From Deltaproteobacteria bacterium (GTDB taxonomy: Bacteria; Desulfobacterota; Desulfobulbia; Desulfobulbales; JAGXFP01): a stretch of DNA of 34,966 nt. This document shows, in pieces, positions 6,299 to 14,305 of this stretch. Under the pieces are notes generated by a model. The model did not search any database. It had not been told where the DNA came from and was given only the letters and a program-made list of their open reading frames with translations. The stretch covers positions 1-34,966 of the forward strand of contig JAGVGT010000009.1 in assembly GCA_020056965.1 (NCBI GenBank), written 5' to 3'. A program made the translations under genes and the position numbers. Each line of letters opens with the position of its first letter. Position 1 is the first letter of the stretch.

Positions 6299-7369
6299 AT
6301 GAAAAAGATCCGCTACGGGCTGATTGGCCTCCTGCTGCTGGTGGGCGCGGTGACCACGGCCGAGGCCGAGGTGAGCATCAGTATCGGCTTGCCCCGCGTC
6401 AGCATTGGCATCAATCTGCCGATGTTCCCGGAACTGGTCCGGGTGCCGGGCTATCCGGTCTATTATGCGCCACGCTTGAGCGGCAACTATTTCTTTTACG
6501 ACGGCCTGTACTGGGTTTACCAGGACGATACCTGGTATGCCAGTTCCTGGTACAACGGTCCCTGGGAGTATGTGGAGCCATTTGATGTACCGCTCTTCAT
6601 CCTGCGGGTGCCGGTGCGCTACTACCGATTGCATCCGGCCTACTTTCGAGGCTGGCGCGCGAATGAGCCGCCCCGCTGGGGTGATCACTGGGGACGCGAA
6701 TGGGAACACCAGCGTCAAGGGTGGGAGCGCTGGGACCGCCGGAGTGCCCCGACGCCAGCCCCGTTGCCGGTCTACCAGCGGCAATATTCAGGGAGTCAAT
6801 ATCCCCGCGGAGAACAGCAGCAGACCCTGCACCGCCGGGAATATCGCTACGAGCCGCGTGATGCCATGGTCCGTCAGCACGCTCAGAAGCCGGCGGAGTC
6901 AAAAGCGGCCAGACCTGCCCAGCGGGAAATGCGGGACGAACCGGAGCGGCGCAGCCAGCAACAGCCGGCTGCCCCGGCCAGCTCCAGGGTCCAGCCCTCA
7001 AAACGGGCGGATGAAAAGGTCCAGCGTTCAACCCCAGCCCGCCAAGAACAGCGCGGCCCAGCTCGGGAGCAACGGCCGCAACCGGTAACGGCCCAGCCGG
7101 AGCGGCAGGCGCCGGCGGCGCGGGAGCAGGGACAAAGATCCCAGCCCCGGGCGGAATCCCAGCCGGCCTCAGCCCGCCAGGAACAGCGCGGCCCAGCTCG
7201 GGAGCAACGGCAAGAGCCGGTAACGGCCCAGCCGGAGCGGCAGGCGCCGGCGGCCCAGGAGCAGGGCCAAAGGTCCCAGCCCCGGAGGGAATCCCGGCAA
7301 CCAAAGCGGCCCCGGGGGCAAGACCAGCAGAAGGACGAAGAGGAGCGCGGCCGGGAACGCACCCGGTAA
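6299..7369 (+). CDS. Secreted protein with aromatic N-terminal domain and Arg/Gln/Pro-rich repeat tail
   Basis: A 356-aa protein of unknown function. ATG 6299 was chosen because AAAGGAG lies 7 bp upstream; it gives a clean signal peptide (MKKIRYGLIGLLLLVGAVTT, cut near AEAEV). Residues about 25-140 are rich in Tyr, Trp and Pro (YYAPRLSGNYFFYDGLYWVY), a pattern common in small exported proteins of this kind. From about 150 onward the chain is low-complexity Arg/Gln/Pro/Ala and strongly basic. The tail holds a near-identical 45-aa repeat (DNA 7036-7170 and 7171-7305). It is probably an envelope or surface protein whose tail binds polyanions (inference). The hairpin at 7396-7426 closes the gene. 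Confidence 0.75.
   Translation: MKKIRYGLIGLLLLVGAVTTAEAEVSISIGLPRVSIGINLPMFPELVRVPGYPVYYAPRLSGNYFFYDGLYWVYQDDTWYASSWYNGPWEYVEPFDVPLFILRVPVRYYRLHPAYFRGWRANEPPRWGDHWGREWEHQRQGWERWDRRSAPTPAPLPVYQRQYSGSQYPRGEQQQTLHRREYRYEPRDAMVRQHAQKPAESKAARPAQREMRDEPERRSQQQPAAPASSRVQPSKRADEKVQRSTPARQEQRGPAREQRPQPVTAQPERQAPAAREQGQRSQPRAESQPASARQEQRGPAREQRQEPVTAQPERQAPAAQEQGQRSQPRRESRQPKRPRGQDQQKDEEERGRERTR
7036..7305 (+). repeat. Two tandem 135-bp repeats inside the Arg/Gln-rich secreted protein
   Basis: Unit 1 (7036-7170) and unit 2 (7171-7305) both begin AGCCCGCCA and encode ARQEQRGPAREQR...PVTAQPERQAPAA. The period of 135 bp keeps the frame, so copy number could vary without breaking the protein. Confidence 0.85.
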
Positions 7370-7395
7370 CCAATCATGGCTGTTGACCGGAAAAT

Positions 7396-7426
7396 CCCCT
7401 CATCCCGCCGCGGCGGAGATGAGGGG
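7396..7426 (+). terminator. Hairpin terminator after the 6299 gene
   Basis: CCCCTCATC (7396-7404) pairs with GATGAGGGG (7418-7426) around an inner CCGCCGCGGCGG palindrome. No strong T tract follows. Confidence 0.6.
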
Positions 7427-7537
7427 CCTTCATATCCTGAGGCTTAACAAATTATTTCCTTCTGATCCGCTCCTCTCTGGCCGGTCCAACCACTCGTTTT
7501 CAATAGACTAATTAATTCTTTCTAGCTTTCTCGCTGG

Positions 7538-7554
7538 GTGGCAGGTTAATTGCT
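7538..7554 (+). promoter_or_regulatory. Sigma-54 promoter of the small-protein / kinase / CheB operon
   Basis: GTGGCAGGTTAATTGCT: GG is at 7540-7541 and GC at 7552-7553, followed by CTTT. Predicted start is about 7565, giving a leader of about 103 nt. Confidence 0.75.
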
Positions 7555-7667
7555 CTTTATATTTGATGATTCTGGTCAGTCAAGCGGAATGCGAGTTCTG
7601 ATGACAGCCACCACGGGAACAACCCTTTCTGGCCCAGAAACAATTAGCAGTCAAGAGAGGTATCGTC

Positions 7668-8015
7668 ATGCGGACAAGATCTGTTTTATCCATATTGCTG
7701 ATCACAGCAGTAGGCATCACCATCGGCCTGAATGAAGCCAGGGCGGGATTCCCGTTGCCGCCAGGACTGCCCCTGCCGCCCAATGTTAACGTCAGTATCA
7801 ATGGCCGCGTTCCCGCCCCCCCGAGGGTAAATGTCCAAATCGACGGCTACCTGCCGGCGCCGCCAGGGGTCCACGTTCTGATCGATTCCGGCCGTCCTTA
7901 CTATGTCGAAAGAGAGCGCCGTGTCTATATCGAAAGGGAACCGGCCCGACGCCATGGCAAGAAGCATAAAAAACATCATGATGACAATGGCAGACGCCAT
8001 GGTCACGACGACTAA
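7668..8015 (+). CDS. Small secreted Pro-rich, His-tailed protein
   Basis: A 115-aa protein. The signal peptide (about 1-26) ends ARA-GF. Three imperfect repeats follow, each of the form V-N/H-V-x-I-x-G-x-x-P-A-P-P (NVNVSINGRVPAPP, RVNVQIDGYLPAPP, GVHVLIDSGRP). The tail is basic and histidine-rich (RRHGKKHKKHH...RRHGHDD) and could bind metal or polyanions. I do not know its function. GAGAGG lies 8 bp before the ATG. It is the first gene after the sigma-54 promoter at 7538, and only 38 bp separate it from the hybrid kinase, so it may be a periplasmic partner or ligand reporter for that kinase (inference). Confidence 0.75.
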   Translation: MRTRSVLSILLITAVGITIGLNEARAGFPLPPGLPLPPNVNVSINGRVPAPPRVNVQIDGYLPAPPGVHVLIDSGRPYYVERERRVYIEREPARRHGKKHKKHHDDNGRRHGHDD

Positions 8016-8053
8016 GCCATTCAATAATAATAAACTGTGACCAGGTTGTGACC

Positions 8054-10054
8054 ATGCCAGACCCTAATGTCGAGCAGCAATTGCGTAGCGCCAACGCCGA
8101 TTTGACCAAGCGCATTGCCTGGCTGGAAGCAACCTTGTCGGAAAAGACGCGGAGTGAGGAGGCGCTGCAAGATTCCGAGAAGCGTTACCGCCGGCTCTTT
8201 GAATCGGCCCAGGACGGGATCTTGATCCTCGATGCCGAGACCGGCATGGTGGTCGATGTCAATCCCTTCCTGATGCGGTTACTGGGCTATTCATATGAGG
8301 AATTATGCGGGAAATACATCTGGGAAATCGGCGCCTTCAAAGACATTGCCGCCTCCAAGGACGCCTTCAATACCCTGCAAGAGAACGAATATATCCGCTA
8401 TGAGGATTTGCCGCTGGAGACCCAGGCGGGGCAGCCAGTCGCCGTGGAGTTTGTCAGCAATGTTTACCTGGTCGATCATGTCAAGGTGATCCAGTGCAAC
8501 ATCCGCGACATTACCGCCAACAAGCTGGCTAAGGCCGAGCGCAAGCGTTTGATGGCGGCCATCGAGCAGACTGGCGAGGCCATTGTTATGACCGATGCCC
8601 AGGGCAATATCTATTTCGTCAACCCGGCCTTCGAGCGGATGACCGGTTACAGTGGCGCCGAGGCGGTCGGCCAGAATTCGCGGATCCTCAATAGCGGTAA
8701 ACAGGACAAGCTGTTCTACCGCCACCTGTGGGCGACCATCGCCGGTGGCAGCACCTGGACCGGCCGGATGGTCAATAAACGCAAGGATGGAACGCTGTAT
8801 ACCGAGGAGGCGACGATTTCGCCGGTTCGCGATGGTTTGGGTCAAATTGTCAATTACGTCGCAGTCAGTCGTGACATTACTGATGATCTCCAGATGGTGG
8901 CCCAATTTCAGCAAGCCCAGAAGATGGAAACGATTGGTCTGCTGGCGGGTGGCATCGCCCACGACTTCAACAATATGCTCACTGTGATCCTCGGTAATGC
9001 GGAATTGGCTTTGCTTAATGGGGATCTGACCCCGTCCCTCCATACCAACCTGGAGAGAATCATCGAGGCCGCCAACCATTCCACCGATATCACCAGGAAA
9101 TTACTGGCCTTTGCCCGCAAGCAGACCATCACCCCGTTGACGCTGGACTTGAACCTGACCGTTAAAACCATGCTCAAGATGCTTCGGCACCTCATCGGCG
9201 AGAATATCAATCTGGCCTGGTTGCCCGGGGTGGACCTGGGACCGGTCAAGATGGACCCGGTTCAGATCGATCAGATTCTGGCTAATCTTTGCGTTAACGC
9301 CCGGGACGCCATCACCGATGTCGGCAAGATCACCATTGAAACGGGCAACGCCGTCTTCGACGAACCCTACTGCGCGGAGCATGTCGGCTGTACAGCCGGA
9401 GAGTACACCCTGCTGGCCGTCAGCGACGATGGCTGCGGCATGGAGAAGGAGATTCTCGCGCAAATTTTCGAGCCGTTTTTTACCAGCAAGGGGTTGGGGC
9501 AGGGCACGGGGCTGGGGCTATCCACGGTCTATGGTATCGTCAAGCAGAACCATGGTTTAGTTAACGTTTACAGTGAACCAGGGAAAGGCACGACCTTCAG
9601 GATCTACCTGCCCCGGTGCGCCGGCCCAGCTGTCTATATCCAGCCTGAGGCGGCGGCGGAAATCCCCTTGGGTCATGGCGAGACCGTGCTGCTGGTCGAA
9701 GACGAGGCGGCGCTCCTGGAGCTGGGCAAAAGGATGCTGGAAAGGCTGGGTTATCGGGTGTTGGCCGCAGCCACTCCCGTTGAGGCCATGGGGCAGGCCG
9801 AGGCCCATGCCAGCGAGTTGCACCTGCTCATCACCGACGTAATCATGCCGGAAATGAACGGCCCGGATCTGGCCAAACAGTTGCAAGCCCTGCACCCCGG
9901 CCTGAAAATTCTCTTTATGTCCGGTTTTCCCGCCAACGTGCTGGCCAGCCAGGGCGTCTTGGACGAGGGAATTAATTTCATCAATAAGCCCTTCTCGATG
10001 AAGGAGCTGGCCGTCAAAGTGCAGGAAGTCCGAAACTCGGTGCCTCGTCAATGA
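8054..10054 (+). CDS. PAS-PAS hybrid histidine kinase with C-terminal receiver
   Basis: A cytoplasmic sensor kinase of about 666 aa with no membrane segment. It has a short coiled coil (about 10-45), PAS 1 (about 44-155), PAS 2 (about 165-280), a HisKA domain with phospho-acceptor His in GGIAHDFNN (about residue 303), and a HATPase domain (N box ILANLCVNARDAI, G1 VSDDGCGM, G2 GTGLGLSTVYG). The receiver domain ends the protein, its acceptor Asp in ITDVIMPEMNG (about 595) and its Lys in INKPFS. The kinase core is of the NtrB-like type. I take ATG 8054; GTG 8048 is two codons upstream in frame, and neither has a strong ribosome site. It overlaps the next gene by 4 bp (ATGA), so the two are translationally coupled. 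Confidence 0.93.
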   Translation: MPDPNVEQQLRSANADLTKRIAWLEATLSEKTRSEEALQDSEKRYRRLFESAQDGILILDAETGMVVDVNPFLMRLLGYSYEELCGKYIWEIGAFKDIAASKDAFNTLQENEYIRYEDLPLETQAGQPVAVEFVSNVYLVDHVKVIQCNIRDITANKLAKAERKRLMAAIEQTGEAIVMTDAQGNIYFVNPAFERMTGYSGAEAVGQNSRILNSGKQDKLFYRHLWATIAGGSTWTGRMVNKRKDGTLYTEEATISPVRDGLGQIVNYVAVSRDITDDLQMVAQFQQAQKMETIGLLAGGIAHDFNNMLTVILGNAELALLNGDLTPSLHTNLERIIEAANHSTDITRKLLAFARKQTITPLTLDLNLTVKTMLKMLRHLIGENINLAWLPGVDLGPVKMDPVQIDQILANLCVNARDAITDVGKITIETGNAVFDEPYCAEHVGCTAGEYTLLAVSDDGCGMEKEILAQIFEPFFTSKGLGQGTGLGLSTVYGIVKQNHGLVNVYSEPGKGTTFRIYLPRCAGPAVYIQPEAAAEIPLGHGETVLLVEDEAALLELGKRMLERLGYRVLAAATPVEAMGQAEAHASELHLLITDVIMPEMNGPDLAKQLQALHPGLKILFMSGFPANVLASQGVLDEGINFINKPFSMKELAVKVQEVRNSVPRQ

Positions 10055-10647
10055 AAACGAAAAATGTTGCCCATGACTTTCCCGTTGTTTGCGTGGGTGG
10101 TTCGGCCGGCGGCCTCGACGCCTACATCCGATTACTTGAACATCTCCCGGCTGATATGGGCGTGGCCATCGTCATCGTTAATCACCTGCGAACCGTCGCC
10201 ACCCTGCTCCATGAAATTCTGCCGCGCTACACCAAGATGCCGGTGGAATTGATTACGGAAAAATTACTCATCGAGCCCAATCATGTCTTTATCATTCCGG
10301 AACAGCGTGATCTGCACGTTCTTGATGGGGAGTTCCGTCTCAAGCCCATCTCAAAACCTCGGGGCTGGCCCGACGTGATCACGGTTTTTCTGCGTTCCCT
10401 GACGCAAAACTGGGATGGCAAACTCGTCGCCGTCATTGTCTCCGGCTTTGACGGTGACGGGGCGGCCGCGCTATGCGGCATCCAACAAGTGGGGGGAATT
10501 ACCATCGCCCAGAAGCCAGAGACGGCCGGACAGCCGGATATGCCCGAGAGCGCGATAGAAAGCGGATGTATCGATTTTGTCCTTTCACCTGAGGAGATCG
10601 CTAAAGAAATTGTCAGAATTGCGCACGCGGTGGCAAAGGTGGAGTAA
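10051..10647 (+). CDS. Stand-alone CheB-type methylesterase domain protein
   Basis: A 198-aa protein that is all CheB C-terminal domain, without the receiver domain of true CheB. The catalytic residues are visible: Ser18 in VGGSAGGLDA, His45 in VNHLR and Asp136 in SGFDGDGA (usually SGMGxDG). CheB hydrolyses glutamyl methyl esters or deamidates Gln on chemoreceptors. No chemotaxis genes are nearby, so the substrate may be another signalling protein. The 4-bp overlap with the kinase gene suggests the two proteins act together, with the kinase's own receiver supplying the missing control domain (inference). A second CheB domain is fused to CheR at 24656-27295. Confidence 0.9.
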   Translation: MKTKNVAHDFPVVCVGGSAGGLDAYIRLLEHLPADMGVAIVIVNHLRTVATLLHEILPRYTKMPVELITEKLLIEPNHVFIIPEQRDLHVLDGEFRLKPISKPRGWPDVITVFLRSLTQNWDGKLVAVIVSGFDGDGAAALCGIQQVGGITIAQKPETAGQPDMPESAIESGCIDFVLSPEEIAKEIVRIAHAVAKVE

Positions 10648-10703
10648 CAAAGAGCCCCAGCTTTAACAACGACAGTCACTCTTTGGCTTAAAAGGATGAC
10701 ACG

Positions 10704-11249
10704 ATGAATCGAAAAGAAGCCGAAATATCTGAAAAATTATTTCGCACTAAATATGACCAACTCACCAAGCAAGAAAAGCATGTTGCCCATCACCTGGCCG
10801 CACGGACCCACATTGCCAGAAATGTCGCTCAAGACTATTCCACGCAACTGACTTTCGGCCAGAGGCTAGCCGACAAGGTCGCTTCCTTTGGCGGTTCCTG
10901 GACTTTTATCTCGCTCTTTGCGGTGGTCCTGGTCGTTTGGGTCCTTCTGAATTCCTTTATTCTGATCAACTACAGTAAATCCTTCGATCCCTATCCATAC
11001 ATCCTGCTGAATCTGTTTTTATCCATGCTGGCCGCCATTCAAGCGCCGATTATTTTAATGTCTCAAAACCGCCAGGCCCATAAGGATCGCCTGAGCGCGG
11101 AACATGATTACGAAATCAATTTGAAGTCGGAGCTTGAAATATTGACGCTTCATGAGAAGATAGATTTGTTGCGGGAGAAGCAATGGAATGAGCTGATTTC
11201 CATCCAACATGAACAGCTCAATATTCTCAGCAAATTAAGAGCCTCTTGA
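10704..11249 (+). CDS. DUF1003 membrane protein
   Basis: A 181-aa inner-membrane protein. A charged N-terminal region (about 1-60) is followed by two transmembrane helices (about 67-86 and 96-118) joined by SFDPYPYILLN, then AAIQAPIILMSQNRQ, the usual hallmark of DUF1003. The C-terminal part is a long charged helix (about 125-181, KDRLSAEHDYEINLKSELEI), probably coiled coil in the cytoplasm. Function is unknown to me. AAAGGA lies upstream of the ATG. The 56-bp gap after the CheB gene has no clear terminator, so it may be the last gene of the operon started at 7538. Confidence 0.85.
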   Translation: MNRKEAEISEKLFRTKYDQLTKQEKHVAHHLAARTHIARNVAQDYSTQLTFGQRLADKVASFGGSWTFISLFAVVLVVWVLLNSFILINYSKSFDPYPYILLNLFLSMLAAIQAPIILMSQNRQAHKDRLSAEHDYEINLKSELEILTLHEKIDLLREKQWNELISIQHEQLNILSKLRAS

Positions 11250-11275
11250 TAATTAATTGCTGACTGTTTTAGCCT

Positions 11276-11355
11276 GTCATTCCTGCAAAAGCAGGAATCC
11301 AGAACTCCTTGAATACACAAAGAACTGGATTCCCGATTACTGCCTCGGGAATGAC
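11276..11355. repeat. Dispersed inverted repeat (GTCATTCC...GGAATGAC)
   Basis: GTCATTCCTGC opens and GGGAATGAC closes an element of about 80 bp with a short inner hairpin (TTCCTGCAAAAGCAGGAA). A relative lies at 34457-34527. It probably also ends transcription of the DUF1003 gene. The rest of 11250-11509 shows nothing else. Confidence 0.75.
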
Positions 11356-11509
11356 CAATCAGGACTTTTCCAAGGGGTTCTTTAGTAAAGACCTGAAAAA
11401 TCGATCAGTAAAATGTTCTTTAGCGGTCGCCCGGAAAGGACGCGGCAATAGGCCTCCTTAGCCCCACAAGTCGTCGTTACCCTTCTCAAACCAGGGAGAG
11501 ATCGTATCA

Positions 11510-13921
11510 ATGAAACCTACTGCCGTTCTCTATTTAACCATGGCCCTTTGCATTGCCGGCTGTGCCACCAAACCGCTGCCACCGGTGGTGATCAATATTC
11601 CGACTCGGACCATTGATTACCAGAAGGAGGTCAAACCGCTGCTCGACAAACGCTGCACGGTCTGCCACTCCTGCTACAACTCGCCCTGTCAGCTGAAAAT
11701 GGACTCCTTCGAGGGTACCGACCGCGGTGCCAGCAAACAGGCGGTCTACAATTCCTCGCGACTGACCGCCATGGATCCGACCCGGCTCTTTACCGATGCC
11801 CAAACAACCGAGGAGTGGCGTAAGAAGGATTTCTTCAGCGTTACCGAAAGTACCGTGACCAACGGCCTGTACCGCAAGGGCATAAGTCTCGTACGAGCAG
11901 ACAAGCTGCTCAACTCGGCTTTAAACGATTCGATCATGATTCAATTGCTGAATCACAAGATGAAGAACCCCAAGAGTACCGGGGAGTACAGTCCGGAAAC
12001 CGACGATCTGACCTGCTCGGAAAACCAGAGCGAGGTGGCGGGGTACCTGAAAAAGCACCCCAATCGCGGCATGCCCTACGGCTTTCCGCCGCTCAAGCAG
12101 GAAGAGTTCGAGATTATTGCCGGCTGGCTGGCCCAGGGCGCCAAAGGCCCCGATGCCGACCAGCAGGCGACATTGATCAGCCCGAAAGCCCCTGACGCCC
12201 TGGCCATCCAGAAGTGGGAAGCCTTTTTGAATCAGGACGATGCCAAGCACGGGATGACGGCCCGCTATCTCTACGAGCATCTGTTCCTGGCCCACCTGAA
12301 ATTCGCCACCCCGACCAACGAGTACTATGAACTGGTTCGCTCCAAGACCGCTCCCGGCCAGCCCATCGAGCTGATTCCGACCTTGCGGCCCTACGACGAT
12401 CCCGGGGTGGCCCGGGTCCACTATCGCTTTCGCAAGATCTACTCCACCATCGTCCATAAAACCCACATGGTCTTTGCCCTTGACGAGGCCCAACTGCAGC
12501 GCTTCGAGGAACTTTTCATCGAGCCGGAGTGGCTGCAGCCGCCGCACCTGGTCGGCTATGATCAGAAATTGAGCGCCAACCCCTTTGTGGCCTTCGAGCA
12601 GATCCCGCCCAGCGCCCGCTATCAGTTTCTGCTGGATAACTCGCTCTACACGATCAAGACCTTTATCCAGGGTCCGGTCTGTAAAGGCCAGATTGCCCTC
12701 AACGTGATTGATGATCACTTCTGGGTCATGTTCATGGACCCCGAGCATGACTTGAGTGTGAGATATCCCGGTTTTCTGAAGGTGAACAGCGACCGGCTGC
12801 GGATGCCCATCGAGCAGGGCAGCAACCAGCAAATCGTTTCGACCTTGACCGATGAATATCGAAAAAAATCCATTGATTATTACCGGGCCCGCCAGGATTA
12901 TTACGCCTCGCACAACTACGCCGGACTTAACTATGATTCGATCTGGAAGGGCAATAATGGCGCCGATGCCCCGGTCCTCACGGTCTACCGCCATTTTGAC
13001 AGCGCCTCCGTCCACAAGGGGCTGTTGGGAAATCTGCCGAAAACCCTCTGGGTCATCGATTATCCCCTGCTCGAACGCATCTATTACGCCCTGGTGGCCG
13101 GTTTCGATGTTTACGGCACGACCGGTCATCAGCTGGCGCTCCGCATTTACATGGATGCGCTGCGGGTCGAAGGCGAGAGTTCCTTCCTCGACTTTCTGCC
13201 CCCGGAAAAGCGGCCGGAGACCATGCAGGCCTGGAATATCGGCACCTCTCTTGAGAGGATTAATTACTACCCGTCCAGCCTGCCGGTGCAAATCCCTTTC
13301 ACCACCGGCGAACCGAAACGCGAATTCATGGAACATCTGGTCAAGCAGCACCTGTTGCCGGCCACCGCGATCAGCTTTGATCCCATTAATTATCGACCGG
13401 GCGAACTCGGTTATCCGCGGGTGCCGAAAAAATACACCACCAACGACGACTATCTGCGGACGCTCGGGACCTTTTTGCAACCCGGCACTCCCTTCTTCTC
13501 CCTGATCAATGACCACAATGCCAATCTCGCCTACCTGCGAATCCGCCTGAAGAACGGCAAGGATCTGGCCGGTTCCATTGTCATTAACCGCTGGCATGAC
13601 AATGTCGCCTTCATCCTTGGCGAAGATGACCGGCTCAATCCGCTGAAAGACAACGCCGACATTATCCCTGGTCTGATTGGCTCCTACCCGAATTACTTTA
13701 TCGATGTCATGGAAGAAGATCTGCCGGATTTCTTTGATCTCCTGGCCAGTTTCGACCGGAAAAACCCGCAGGATATGGCGCGGCTCGCCAAGTACGCCAT
13801 CAACCGGGCCGACGATCGATTATGGGAGGCCTATGATTGGTTTCAGCAGAGATTTTATGCGGACGAGCCGATCGAAGGCGGCCTTTTTGACCTGAATCGC
13901 TACTACTACAACACTCAGTAG
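11510..13921 (+). CDS. cti: Fatty acid cis/trans isomerase
   Basis: An 803-aa periplasmic enzyme that turns cis-unsaturated acyl chains of membrane phospholipids into trans, rigidifying the membrane under solvent or heat stress. A lipoprotein-like signal (LCIAGC, Cys18) opens the chain. A cytochrome-c type heme site follows at Cys49-x-x-Cys52-His53 within CTVCHSCYNSPCQL, characteristic of Cti. The motif KKHPNRGMPYGFPPL and the rest of the chain agree with the family, and the length is as expected. GGGAGAG lies before the ATG. I see no sigma-54 site upstream, and it stands between the kinase operon and the oppositely oriented BON/CsbD cluster. It fits the membrane-stress theme of the window. 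Confidence 0.93.
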   Translation: MKPTAVLYLTMALCIAGCATKPLPPVVINIPTRTIDYQKEVKPLLDKRCTVCHSCYNSPCQLKMDSFEGTDRGASKQAVYNSSRLTAMDPTRLFTDAQTTEEWRKKDFFSVTESTVTNGLYRKGISLVRADKLLNSALNDSIMIQLLNHKMKNPKSTGEYSPETDDLTCSENQSEVAGYLKKHPNRGMPYGFPPLKQEEFEIIAGWLAQGAKGPDADQQATLISPKAPDALAIQKWEAFLNQDDAKHGMTARYLYEHLFLAHLKFATPTNEYYELVRSKTAPGQPIELIPTLRPYDDPGVARVHYRFRKIYSTIVHKTHMVFALDEAQLQRFEELFIEPEWLQPPHLVGYDQKLSANPFVAFEQIPPSARYQFLLDNSLYTIKTFIQGPVCKGQIALNVIDDHFWVMFMDPEHDLSVRYPGFLKVNSDRLRMPIEQGSNQQIVSTLTDEYRKKSIDYYRARQDYYASHNYAGLNYDSIWKGNNGADAPVLTVYRHFDSASVHKGLLGNLPKTLWVIDYPLLERIYYALVAGFDVYGTTGHQLALRIYMDALRVEGESSFLDFLPPEKRPETMQAWNIGTSLERINYYPSSLPVQIPFTTGEPKREFMEHLVKQHLLPATAISFDPINYRPGELGYPRVPKKYTTNDDYLRTLGTFLQPGTPFFSLINDHNANLAYLRIRLKNGKDLAGSIVINRWHDNVAFILGEDDRLNPLKDNADIIPGLIGSYPNYFIDVMEEDLPDFFDLLASFDRKNPQDMARLAKYAINRADDRLWEAYDWFQQRFYADEPIEGGLFDLNRYYYNTQ
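11891..11923. repeat. 33-bp repeat, copy inside cti
   Basis: This 33-base segment starting GTACGAGCAG matches 16099-16131 at 31 positions. It contains GAGCAG...CTGCTC, a small hairpin. Inside cti it is coding. Confidence 0.6.
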
Positions 13922-14013
13922 AGGCGAAACCACCGTTTGGCGGTTTGCAGGCGCAGGGGCTGCCACAACAACTGGGGGGCTTCCGGGAGATGCCAGAGAT
14001 TTTCTATGGAACC

Positions 14014-14063
14014 CATAAGTCCTATAAAGGCCCATGGGACCCATAGGTCCTATAGGACTTATG
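14014..14063. repeat. Inverted repeat CATAAGTCCTATA / TATAGGACTTATG
   Basis: A 13-bp arm (14014-14026) faces its reverse complement (14051-14063), with CCATGG in the middle. It lies between the convergent cti and triple-BON genes and resembles short CCTATAGG-type intergenic repeats. Confidence 0.7.
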
Positions 14064-14126
14064 AGAAAACCTTATTGCTGAACGCAGCCGCCGATTGGGC
14101 GGGAGCCGTGAGGCGTCATTTGCCAC

Positions 14127-14172
14127 AAAAAAACAACCAAAAAGAGGAGAAGGAGGTTCCCCGTTTTGGTTG
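14127..14172 (-). terminator. Terminator hairpin with C/U-rich loop downstream of the triple-BON gene
   Basis: Read on the minus strand, CAACCAAAA (14172-14164) pairs with TTTTGGTTG (14142-14134). The loop contains AACCTCCTTCTCCTC, and seven T follow (14133-14127). It is the last of three hairpins after the stop codon of the triple-BON gene. Confidence 0.8.
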
Positions 14173-14186
14173 TCACTTTACAATTA

Positions 14187-14226
14187 CCATCCAAAAGGGG
14201 AGGGAGAGGTTCCCCCTTTTGGATGG
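14187..14226 (-). other. 14-bp hairpin with C/U-rich loop in the triple-BON 3' region
   Basis: On the minus strand CCATCCAAAAGGGG pairs perfectly with CCCCTTTTGGATGG across a loop GAACCTCTCCCT. This is a far stronger stem than needed for termination and has no T run. The C/U-rich loop recalls the small RNAs at 1757-2494. Confidence 0.7.
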
Positions 14227-14233
14227 CTCACTT

Positions 14234-14272
14234 CCTCTGCCGCCTAATGTTTCACCATATGGCCGGCAGAGG
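14234..14272 (-). other. First hairpin after the triple-BON gene
   Basis: CCTCTGCCG and CGGCAGAGG (14272-14264 and 14242-14234 on the minus strand) form a 9-bp stem with a 21-nt loop. Together with the next two hairpins it makes a 3' region of about 170 nt. Confidence 0.6.
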
Positions 14273-14305
14273 TCATTCCGTTACTTGGCTCTTGGACTGT
14301 GGTGA

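Noticed and set aside
11921-13597. 558-codon open frame antisense to cti
   Set aside because: Mirror of the cti reading frame; no domain, signal or ribosome site.
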